Of a stretch of DNA of 64,000 bases, positions 1 to 7,266 are shown one piece after another. Both the position numbers and the translations under genes were made by a program. The notes under the pieces are model-generated. The model ran no database searches, was not told the origin of the DNA, and saw nothing but the letters and a program-made list of their open reading frames with translations. Each line of letters opens with the position of its first letter. Within the stretch, counting starts at the first letter, position 1. The stretch lies in assembly GCF_000687915.1 (NCBI RefSeq), contig NZ_JHZY01000002.1:248001-312000 (forward strand), written 5' to 3'. The stretch comes from Leeuwenhoekiella sp. MAR_2009_132 (GTDB taxonomy: Bacteria; Bacteroidota; Bacteroidia; Flavobacteriales; Flavobacteriaceae).

Positions 1-1573
1 TGTCAAAACTCTGGTTGATGGTTTCAAAAACCCAGCTTTCCTGATAGTTTGTACTTGCAGATACGCTTAAATGCTTAAAAAGTTTAAAGTTTGTTGTAAT
101 AGGGATGCTGTGTCTTACTCCTAATTCTGCATCTCTAAACATTTGAGCTGTAAAAAACAAACTGTCTGTGGTTTCAAAACGGTTTTCCCCACTACCGGAG
201 TAGTTGAAGTTGATGTTTTCTATAATTCCTTTTTTGGAGCCGGTCTTAGGCGCAAATGGGTAAATACGATCTACGTTTAACTGTAAGCTAGGTAAGGTCA
301 TATTAATAACCTGCGTCTGCGTATTTTGTGTATGTCTTGCTGTAAGCGCAAGATTAACTTGTGGTACGGTCTGAAAGGTTTTAGAATAGGATACCGAAGA
401 GCTTAATGTGTTTGTAAGCCTACTGGCGACATTATCAATGTTTGTAGATTGCCTAAAATAGTTACTACTTCCTAAGTTTACAGATGCAGAAAAACGCGAA
501 TTAGGACTCGACTTGGTGTCCTGGCTATGTGACCACTGAATATTATAAGTATTTGTTTCAGAAAAATCGGGTAAACCACGCTCGCTATTGAGTAGTCTTT
601 CATATCTGATGTTTACGTTTCCACTAAACTTGTATCGCTTTCGATAGGCACTGCTTCCGCGTAGCGCATAACTACCGTTTGTATAATAATCACCGGTAAG
701 TGTAAGATCTGCATAATCGCTTAATGCAAAATAATATCCTCCGTTTTGAAGAAAATAACCACGCTCGTTATTTTCTCCGGGCGATGGCATTATAAACCCG
801 GAAACACTGGTTTCTTTTTCCATTGGAAAATAAGCAAAGGGCACTCCTAAAGGAATAGGAACATCATAAACAAACATGTTAACCAGACCGGTAACAATTT
901 TCTTTCCCGGTACAAATTTTACTTTTCGGGCATAGAAGTAATATTCGGGGTCATCCTCATTCTCGCTGGTTGTAAAACGCACATTGCGCATAAAAACAAC
1001 CGAATCATTAACCCGTTTACTTACCTCATTTTTAATGTAAAACTCCTGTTGCTTTGTACGAGATCCGTAAATAAGCGCTTTTTCGGTCTTAAAATTGTAT
1101 TTGATCGAGTCTGGCTCTACGGTGTTTTGCGCCTGCACAAAAACGGGACCTTGAGTGTAAACACCAGCAGAATCTAAAATACCCTTTGCAAAAACAACAT
1201 TGTTTGTGTTATCTACAATAATTTGACCTGCTTTGATGTTGATGTCGGTATAGTTAATCTCTGCCTCGTTGTATAAATACAGTTTGTTAGTGCGTTTATC
1301 AAACCGAGAATAATCAGTGGCACTGTATTTGACAATATCGGTAAGCGGCTCGCGGGCAGGTTGTAAACTGTCTGTCTTTGTGCTGTCGCGTTGTGTAGGC
1401 GCAAGCATATGGGTAAGTTGACTGCCTTGAGGTTTGTTAACGGGCTGTTTGTAAGACGTATCTGCAGGTATGCTTTTAAGAGTATTTACTGATATCTCCT
1501 GAGCCTGTAAAGACCCACAGCAGATAAGGAATACGCCTAGAATTTGCAGTACGATAAGGATCTTTGTTCGCAA
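1..1573 (-). CDS. lptD: LPS-assembly protein LptD (partial, 3' end outside window)
   Basis: Leftward open frame running off the left edge, read by translating the reverse strand. LptD is the outer-membrane beta-barrel that inserts lipopolysaccharide into the outer leaflet, working with LptE. The start gives a signal peptide ending in LQAQE, followed by an OstA/LptA-like region (YNEAEINYTDINIKAGQIIV) and then the LptD segment with VPIPLGVPFAYFPM and SGFIMPSPGE, then barrel strands. I chose the TTG at 1573: an in-frame ATG exists at 1687, but a -7-like box TAATTTTG lies at 1621-1628 on this strand, so transcription probably starts after the ATG. About 520 codons are visible; family members are usually 800-900 residues. 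It is divergent from the amidase gene. Confidence 0.9.
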   Translation of the reverse strand, partial: MRTKILIVLQILGVFLICCGSLQAQEISVNTLKSIPADTSYKQPVNKPQGSQLTHMLAPTQRDSTKTDSLQPAREPLTDIVKYSATDYSRFDKRTNKLYLYNEAEINYTDINIKAGQIIVDNTNNVVFAKGILDSAGVYTQGPVFVQAQNTVEPDSIKYNFKTEKALIYGSRTKQQEFYIKNEVSKRVNDSVVFMRNVRFTTSENEDDPEYYFYARKVKFVPGKKIVTGLVNMFVYDVPIPLGVPFAYFPMEKETSVSGFIMPSPGENNERGYFLQNGGYYFALSDYADLTLTGDYYTNGSYALRGSSAYRKRYKFSGNVNIRYERLLNSERGLPDFSETNTYNIQWSHSQDTKSSPNSRFSASVNLGSSNYFRQSTNIDNVASRLTNTLSSSVSYSKTFQTVPQVNLALTARHTQNTQTQVINMTLPSLQLNVDRIYPFAPKTGSKKGIIENINFNYSGSGENRFETTDSLFFTAQMFRDAELGVRHSIPITTNFKLFKHLSVSASTNYQESWVFETINQSFD

Positions 1574-1620
1574 TGGGATTAGTACTATTTTTGTAAATGA
1601 AAGGGCAAAAACCAATGTGC

Positions 1621-1628
1621 CAAAATTA
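1621..1628 (-). promoter_or_regulatory. Bacteroidota -7 box for lptD
   Basis: TAATTTTG read on the minus strand matches the Bacteroidota -7 consensus TAnnTTTG. It lies about 48 bases before the TTG start chosen for lptD and argues against the in-frame ATG at 1687. Confidence 0.45.
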
Positions 1629-1711
1629 CATCTATTTTTTAGAAGCCATAAGTAATGAAGATTAAAAATGGCTTTGTAAAATTGCATGATATTAAATGAC
1701 GTTCCCCAAAT

Positions 1712-2791
1712 ATGAAAACGAATATATCTTTTATAATTGTATTTACCCTGAGTTTGCTATGTAGCAATTCTTTTTCTAATGATAAACCTATTGATTTTAA
1801 GAAGTTTGTAGTTGTTATAGATGCCGGTCACGGAGGTAAAGATCCCGGGAAACCTTCAAAAACCGGTATAAAAGAGAAGGATGTAGCCTTAAAAATCGCT
1901 TTATTAATAGGAGAAGAGTTAGGGAAAAATAAAGAGATTGAAGTTTTATACACCCGTAAAACCGACGTTTTTGTAGAATTAGATCGTCGTGGTGAAATTG
2001 CTAATAAGGCAAAAGCAGATCTTTTTATCTCTATTCATTGCAATGCGCATACCTCTCAGGCTTCTGGTGCAGAAACGTATGTGCTGGGTTTACATCGAAA
2101 TAATACCAATTTTGAAGTTGCAAAGGCTGAAAACGAAGTGATCTTTCTGGAAGATAACTATGAAGAAAAATATGCACAGTATAATTTAAACTCACCAGAG
2201 TCTTTAATAGGTCTTACACTTATGCAAGAAGAGTTTTTAGACCAAAGCATTCAATTAGCAAGTTTGGTTCAGGATAACTTCAGAGAAAAACTGAATCGTA
2301 AAGATCGTAGTGTTAAACAGGCGGGATTTGTTGTGTTACATCAAACAGTGATGCCCAGTGTTCTTATTGAAACGGGCTTTATTACCAATAACGAAGAAGG
2401 TAAGTATTTAAATTCTTCAACAGGACAAAAAGAAATAGCGCACGCAATAGCCACAGCGATTGAGGAATATAGAGAAAATGTAAGTGCAAATGACTTTCTG
2501 GGAATAACTAAAGTTGTCCCGGCAGTTGAGGTAAAGGATATTGTTTCAGACGGTGAGGTGTATATGGTGCAGATAGCGGCAAGTAGTAAAAGCGTTGAGC
2601 CCAAATCATATAATTTTAAAGGTTTAGGGGAGATTACCAGAGCTAAGGAAGGAAAACTGTATAAGTATTATTATGGCGATACCTCAAATTACAGTGAAAT
2701 TCAACGTAAACTTTCTGAAGCAAAAGCTAAAGGGTATAAGTCTGCTTATATTGTTTCCTTTAAAAATGGGGTAAAGCGAAAGGTCAACTAA
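1712..2791 (+). CDS. N-acetylmuramoyl-L-alanine amidase with C-terminal SPOR-like domain
   Basis: Secreted zinc amidase of the Amidase_3 (AmiC-like) family, which cleaves the amide bond between N-acetylmuramic acid and the stem peptide during cell separation. Residues 1-22 form a signal peptide. The catalytic domain begins near residue 31 with VVIDAGHGGKDPG (zinc ligand H40), followed by SIHCNAH and the late ETGF motif with the catalytic glutamate. The last 80 residues (VYMVQIAASS to the end) resemble a SPOR peptidoglycan-binding domain, which would target it to septal murein. Its length of 359 residues fits the flavobacterial form. The mlaD gene follows with its own promoter-like box. Confidence 0.9.
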   Translation: MKTNISFIIVFTLSLLCSNSFSNDKPIDFKKFVVVIDAGHGGKDPGKPSKTGIKEKDVALKIALLIGEELGKNKEIEVLYTRKTDVFVELDRRGEIANKAKADLFISIHCNAHTSQASGAETYVLGLHRNNTNFEVAKAENEVIFLEDNYEEKYAQYNLNSPESLIGLTLMQEEFLDQSIQLASLVQDNFREKLNRKDRSVKQAGFVVLHQTVMPSVLIETGFITNNEEGKYLNSSTGQKEIAHAIATAIEEYRENVSANDFLGITKVVPAVEVKDIVSDGEVYMVQIAASSKSVEPKSYNFKGLGEITRAKEGKLYKYYYGDTSNYSEIQRKLSEAKAKGYKSAYIVSFKNGVKRKVN

Positions 2792-2837
2792 GTTATAAAT
2801 AAAAGTTAGCGTAGTAAGTCCTAATAGATTTTATTCC

Positions 2838-2845
2838 TAAATTTG
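2838..2845 (+). promoter_or_regulatory. Bacteroidota -7 box for mlaD
   Basis: TAAATTTG matches TAnnTTTG and lies 23 bases before the TTG start of the MlaD gene. A separate promoter here is consistent with the 77-base gap after the amidase stop. Confidence 0.45.
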
Positions 2846-2868
2846 AAGCTCATCAAAAATAGTACACA

Positions 2869-3819
2869 TTGAACATTTCTAGAGAGGTAAAAACAGGTCT
2901 GTTAGCCGTAGTGGCAATAGCTCTTTTAATTTTTGGTTATAGCTTTTTAAAAGGCAATAATCTTCTTCAAAATGACCGTACTTATTATGCGATTTACGAT
3001 AACGTAGAGGGGCTTTCTCCCGGCTCTACTGTGACTATTAATGGTCTGGTAGTAGGTAAAGTATTATCTATAGATTTTGCAGACAAGCAGGGTATGCTAT
3101 TAGTAACCTTTAATGTCAAAAATGATTTTCAATTCTCAAAAAGCAGTAAGGCACAAATATATGGAGGTGGTTTAATAGGTGGAAAATCTCTTTCTATTGT
3201 GCCAGATTACGAGCGCGGTGAAGTTGCTAAGTCTGGTGATACTCTAGAGGGTACTATTGATGAAGGTATTTTTGAGCTGGTAAATGAGCGTCTAACACCG
3301 CTACAGAAAAAAGTGGAGTCTGTGATAAACAGTACAGATTCTGTTTTAACCGGTGTTGCAGATGTTTTAGATCAAGATACCCGTAAAAATTTACGCACAG
3401 CTATTGCAGATATTACTGAAACAGCCGCATCGTTTAAACAAGCTTCGCAGGGATTAAATAAACTATTGTCTGATAATGATAAGAAATTAAGCCGCACATT
3501 CACGAATCTTGATGAGATGTCTGCTAATTTTAATCAGATGAGCGATAGTCTTTCTCAGGTTAACGTGGGTCAGCTAGTTACTAAAATGGAAGATATGATT
3601 GCAGAAGTAGAAAGCATCACCTCTAAGATAGATAATGGCGAAGGTAGTTTAGGGCAATTGATTAATGATAAGGATATGTATAATAACCTGGAGCGCGCTA
3701 CCAAGCAGATGGAAGAGCTTATGCAAGACATAAAACTTAATCCTAAACGTTACGTACATTTTTCAGTTTTTGGTAAAAATCCGGGTCCATATAACGAACC
3801 GAAAGATTCACTTAAATAA
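2869..3819 (+). CDS. MlaD/MCE-family lipid transport protein
   Basis: Inner-membrane-anchored periplasmic protein of the MCE family, the substrate-binding part of Mla-type ABC systems that move phospholipids between membranes. The N-terminus has one membrane segment (about residues 8-25, LLAVVAIALLIFGYSFL). The MCE domain spans about 35-115 and includes VEGLSPGSTVTINGLVVGKV and YGGGLIGGKSL. The remaining 200 residues are helical or coiled-coil and hydrophilic. The start codon is TTG; no ATG lies nearby in frame. The MlaE permease and MlaF ATPase are not in this window, so its partners must be elsewhere. The next gene starts 5 bases after the stop, which suggests co-transcription. Confidence 0.88.
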   Translation: MNISREVKTGLLAVVAIALLIFGYSFLKGNNLLQNDRTYYAIYDNVEGLSPGSTVTINGLVVGKVLSIDFADKQGMLLVTFNVKNDFQFSKSSKAQIYGGGLIGGKSLSIVPDYERGEVAKSGDTLEGTIDEGIFELVNERLTPLQKKVESVINSTDSVLTGVADVLDQDTRKNLRTAIADITETAASFKQASQGLNKLLSDNDKKLSRTFTNLDEMSANFNQMSDSLSQVNVGQLVTKMEDMIAEVESITSKIDNGEGSLGQLINDKDMYNNLERATKQMEELMQDIKLNPKRYVHFSVFGKNPGPYNEPKDSLK

Positions 3820-3824
3820 ATTAA

Positions 3825-5168
3825 ATGCAATACCTTCCTAATATATTGTTCATAATCGCACTAGCGATTGGAGTTGTTTTTTTTGCTAAAAACGTTCAAA
3901 AGCTAATCCGCAATATAAAATTAGGCCGCGATGAAGATCGAAGCGATAATAAGCCGCAACGTTGGCGCAATATGGCTAAGATTGCTTTAGGGCAATATAA
4001 AATGGTACGTAGACCGGTTTCTGGTATAATTCACGTACTTGTATACCTGGGTTTTATAATCATTAATATTGAAGTTCTTGAGATTGTAATTGACGGGATT
4101 TTTGGTACACACCGTATATTCAGTTTTATGGGTGGTTTTTATAACTTCCTTATTGCTGTTTTTGAAATTTTTGCACTCCTTGTTTTAGTAGGCGTTATTG
4201 TTTTCTGGATACGTCGTAACATTTTACATATAAAGCGTTTTTTAAATCGAGAAATGAAAGGTTGGCCTAAGTTAGATGCCAATCTCATTTTGTATTTTGA
4301 AGTGGTACTTATGCTGTTGTTTCTAACTATGAACGCTGCAGATTATACACTTCAGCTTAAAGGAGCAGAGCATTATGCGAGTGCTTCAGGTATTCTAGGG
4401 TCGTTTCCGGTTAGTCAGTTTATAGCTCCTTTATTTGAAAATATGAGTATCTCATCATTAATACTCGTGGAACGCGCGGCCTGGTGGATTCATATTTTAG
4501 GAATACTGGTATTTTTAAATTACTTATACTATTCTAAGCATTTGCATATATTACTGGCTTTCCCAAATACATATTTTGCAAGACTAAAACCACAGGGACA
4601 GTTTGATAATTTAGATGCGGTTACACAAGAAGTAAAATTAATGATGGATCCTGATGCAGATCCTTATGCAATGCCAGAGGAAGGTGCGGCTGATGAAGTG
4701 CCGGCAAAGTTTGGTGCTAGTGAAGCGACAGATTTAAGCTGGGTTCAATTATTAAATGCATATACCTGTACAGAATGCGGTAGATGTACCAGTGAATGTC
4801 CTGCAAATCAAACCGGAAAGTTACTGTCACCACGTCGCATTATGATGGCGACACGTGATCGTCTTGAAGATATAGGAAAAAATATAGATGCTAATAAGGG
4901 AACCTTTCAGGATGATGGGAAACAATTATTAGATGATTATATTACCCGCGAAGAATTATGGGCGTGTACTACCTGTAATGCTTGTGTAGAAGCTTGCCCG
5001 GTGGGTATAAACCCACTTTCTATTATTATGGATATGAGACAGTATCTTGTAATGGAGCAGAGCGCGGCTCCTACAGATTTGAACAATGCGATGACCAATA
5101 TTGAAAATAACGCAGCACCATGGCCTTTCAATCAAATGGATCGTGCAAATTGGATCAACGAACTTTAG
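3825..5168 (+). CDS. Membrane (Fe-S)-binding oxidoreductase, HdrC/NarI-like fusion
   Basis: Integral membrane protein with about five hydrophobic segments in the first 250 residues, resembling the cytochrome b-type NarI/HdrE domain. A C-terminal ferredoxin-like domain carries two 4Fe-4S motifs: C315, C318, C321, C325 (CTECGRCTSECP) and C381, C384, C387, C391 (CTTCNACVEACP). Such proteins pass electrons between a quinone pool and a CCG-domain partner, which is encoded two genes downstream (5673-6464). The pair is common in Bacteroidota, but its physiological substrate is not known to me. Sequence supports an electron-transfer role; the donor and acceptor are inference. Confidence 0.82.
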   Translation: MQYLPNILFIIALAIGVVFFAKNVQKLIRNIKLGRDEDRSDNKPQRWRNMAKIALGQYKMVRRPVSGIIHVLVYLGFIIINIEVLEIVIDGIFGTHRIFSFMGGFYNFLIAVFEIFALLVLVGVIVFWIRRNILHIKRFLNREMKGWPKLDANLILYFEVVLMLLFLTMNAADYTLQLKGAEHYASASGILGSFPVSQFIAPLFENMSISSLILVERAAWWIHILGILVFLNYLYYSKHLHILLAFPNTYFARLKPQGQFDNLDAVTQEVKLMMDPDADPYAMPEEGAADEVPAKFGASEATDLSWVQLLNAYTCTECGRCTSECPANQTGKLLSPRRIMMATRDRLEDIGKNIDANKGTFQDDGKQLLDDYITREELWACTTCNACVEACPVGINPLSIIMDMRQYLVMEQSAAPTDLNNAMTNIENNAAPWPFNQMDRANWINEL

Positions 5169-5201
5169 AAACCAACCAATAAATTTTAAAATAGAAAACT
5201 C

Positions 5202-5636
5202 ATGAAAAAAGAGGAAGTGGACAAAATGTTAAGTGAAAAGCTGCAGGATGGGGAACATGTAAGCCCGGTTCTGCCAGAAGGTGTGAAGAACTACCTCATT
5301 GATATTGATGGAACCATTACCGAAGATGTTCCTAACGAGGAGCCTGAGCGCATGGGAACTTGCGAACCTTTCCCAGATGCATTGGCAACCTTAAACAAAT
5401 GGTATGACGAGGGGCATATTATATGCTTTTTTACTTCTCGTACTGAAGAACACCGTGAAGTAACTGAAAACTGGTTAGACAAGCACGGTTTTAATTACCA
5501 CAGCCTTTTAATGGGTAAACCACGAGGCGGTAATTATCACTGGATAGATAATCACCTGGTACGTGCAACCCGTTACAAAGGGAAATTTACAGATCTTGTT
5601 GAAAAAGATGTAACTATAGAAGTGTTTAAAGACTAG
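5202..5636 (+). CDS. Small HAD-like hydrolase between Fe-S protein genes
   Basis: A 144-residue protein of the HAD superfamily. Motif I is near residue 30 (YLIDIDGTITED), with the nucleophile aspartate in DIDGT. Motif II is in ICFFTSRTEE (S/T followed by R), and a later GKPRGGNYHWIDNH segment provides the lysine and acidic residues expected for motifs III/IV. There is no cap domain. Relatives are often labelled phosphoheptose isomerase in flavobacterial genomes, which the HAD motifs do not support. It lies 33 bases after the membrane Fe-S gene and 36 bases before the CCG-domain gene, so it is probably in the same operon. Its substrate is unknown. Confidence 0.75.
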   Translation: MKKEEVDKMLSEKLQDGEHVSPVLPEGVKNYLIDIDGTITEDVPNEEPERMGTCEPFPDALATLNKWYDEGHIICFFTSRTEEHREVTENWLDKHGFNYHSLLMGKPRGGNYHWIDNHLVRATRYKGKFTDLVEKDVTIEVFKD

Positions 5637-5672
5637 GCATTTTAAAAAACTAATAGGAATAAAAATTAGATT

Positions 5673-6464
5673 ATGGCAGAAGCTATCAAAGTCCCTACGA
5701 TGGCAGAATTTATGGCACAAGGCAAATCTCCGGAAGTTCTCTTTTGGGTAGGCTGCGCCGGAAGTTTTGACGACAGAGCAAAAAAAATAACCAAAGCATT
5801 TGTAAAATTATTAGCAAAGGCGGGAGTAGAGTTTGCTGTATTGGGTACTGAAGAAAGCTGTACCGGTGATCCTGCAAAACGAGCCGGTAACGAATTTTTA
5901 TTCCAAATGCAGGCGGTAACAAATATCGAAGTTCTTAATGGCTACGATGTAAAAAAAATAGTTACTGCGTGCCCACATTGTTTTAATACAATAGCTAATG
6001 AATACCCTGGTCTTGGGGGTAATTACGAAGTCTTACACCACACTCAATTTTTAAAATCTTTAATTGACGAAGGTAGACTCACTGTTGAAGGGGGTAAGTA
6101 TAAAGGTAAGCGTATTACTTTTCACGATCCTTGCTACTTAGCTCGTGCTAACCGTATTTATGAGGCTCCGCGAGATTTACTTCGTAAGTTGGAGGTAGAG
6201 CTTGTCGAGATGAAACGCTGCAAAACGAAAGGTTTCTGTTGTGGTGCAGGAGGAGCTCAAATGTTTAAAGAACCTGAGCCGGGTACAAAAGATGTTAATA
6301 TAGAGCGTACAGAAGAAGCTTTAGAAATTAAACCAGACGTTATCGCTGCAGGATGCCCTTTTTGCAATACGATGATGACAGACGGTGTTAAGAATAAAGA
6401 AAAAGAAGATTCTGTAGAAGTTTTAGATATTGCAGAGATGATTGCAAATGCAGATGATCTATAA
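5673..6464 (+). CDS. CCG-domain (Fe-S) oxidoreductase subunit, HdrB/GlpC-like
   Basis: Soluble protein of 263 residues with two cysteine-rich CCG domains like heterodisulfide reductase subunit B and LutA/GlpC. Visible motifs are WVGCAGSFDDR and ACPHCFN in the first half, then FHDPCYLAR, the hallmark FCCGAGGAQMF, and AGCPFCNTMM in the second half. These cysteines would hold a non-cubane or 4Fe-4S cluster and work with the membrane protein at 3825-5168. A strong terminator follows at 6491, so this is likely the last gene of the unit that began with mlaD. Confidence 0.85.
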   Translation: MAEAIKVPTMAEFMAQGKSPEVLFWVGCAGSFDDRAKKITKAFVKLLAKAGVEFAVLGTEESCTGDPAKRAGNEFLFQMQAVTNIEVLNGYDVKKIVTACPHCFNTIANEYPGLGGNYEVLHHTQFLKSLIDEGRLTVEGGKYKGKRITFHDPCYLARANRIYEAPRDLLRKLEVELVEMKRCKTKGFCCGAGGAQMFKEPEPGTKDVNIERTEEALEIKPDVIAAGCPFCNTMMTDGVKNKEKEDSVEVLDIAEMIANADDL

Positions 6465-6490
6465 TGCGATTAAATAATAGGTTTTATAAA

Positions 6491-6518
6491 GCATCGGTTT
6501 TACCGATGCTTTTTTTAT
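6491..6518 (+). terminator. Rho-independent terminator after the Fe-S operon
   Basis: Perfect 8-bp stem GCATCGGT / ACCGATGC with a three-base loop, followed by a run of eight T. It lies 26 bases after the stop of the CCG-domain gene. Confidence 0.9.
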
Positions 6519-6736
6519 TTAAAATCTAAGGTACCGTTGCTTATTAGCATTAATTTGAAAGAGAAAGATCCTTTCAGTCGATTTTTGAATCTTTTATTCA
6601 CTCCTTAATCGCGATTAAAATAGTGAGGGACGATTCTCAAGGTAATTTTACTTCAATTAAATTGTGATAATTACATTTTTAAAAGAATTTGAAGGCTTTT
6701 AACACTATCTTTTTTAAGGACCGCCTTTATATACAT

Positions 6737-6744
6737 TAAGTTTG
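6737..6744 (+). promoter_or_regulatory. Bacteroidota -7 box
   Basis: TAAGTTTG matches TAnnTTTG and lies 24 bases before the ATG of the hypothetical protein at 6769. No convincing -33 TTG was seen at the usual spacing. Confidence 0.4.
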
Positions 6745-6768
6745 TGCTACTAATTTTTATATACGTAT

Positions 6769-7254
6769 ATGTTAATTCCTTTTCAAGATTTACCTGCTAA
6801 TTCCCGACTTTGGATTTATCAAAGTGACCGCAAATTTGCTGAAGAAGAACTTGTGAAACTTCAAGAACAATTGGAAAGCTTTCTTAAAGAATGGACAGCT
6901 CATGGCGCAAGTTTGAATGCCGGTTATGAGGTGAAGTACGATCGTTTTATCGTGATAGGCCTTGACCAAAGTGCAAGTGCTGCCAGTGGGTGTTCTATAG
7001 ATACACAGGTGCGATTTATACAACAACTTGAAAAAGATTTTGAAGTACAATTATTAGATAAAATGAATGTTACCTACATTCAGAATGATCGGGTTCATTT
7101 TAAGCCTTTAGCAGATTTCAAAAAGATGGCAAAAGAGGGTGCTGTAGGTAAAAAAACCATAGTATTTAATAATCTCGTAAATACTAAAGAAGAATATCTA
7201 GAATTTTGGGAAGTACCTGCAATAGAAAGCTGGCACAACCGTTTCTTTAAATAA
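6769..7254 (+). CDS. Conserved hypothetical protein (not an ABC ATPase)
   Basis: Soluble 161-residue protein with no signal peptide and no membrane segment. Homologues in Flavobacteriaceae are frequently labelled ABC transporter ATPase, but there is no Walker A, signature or Walker B motif. A recognisable core is GHASLNAGYEV-like text (AHGASLNAGYEVKYDRFIVI) followed by GLDQSASAASGCSID, with a conserved-looking cysteine in SGCSID. It lies 12 bases before the GH3 fusion gene, which suggests co-transcription. Its function is unknown. Confidence 0.8.
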   Translation: MLIPFQDLPANSRLWIYQSDRKFAEEELVKLQEQLESFLKEWTAHGASLNAGYEVKYDRFIVIGLDQSASAASGCSIDTQVRFIQQLEKDFEVQLLDKMNVTYIQNDRVHFKPLADFKKMAKEGAVGKKTIVFNNLVNTKEEYLEFWEVPAIESWHNRFFK

Positions 7255-7266
7255 AATATACCGCTT

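Noticed and set aside
6769..7254. ABC transporter ATPase label often used for homologues
   Set aside because: No Walker A, signature or Walker B motif is present.
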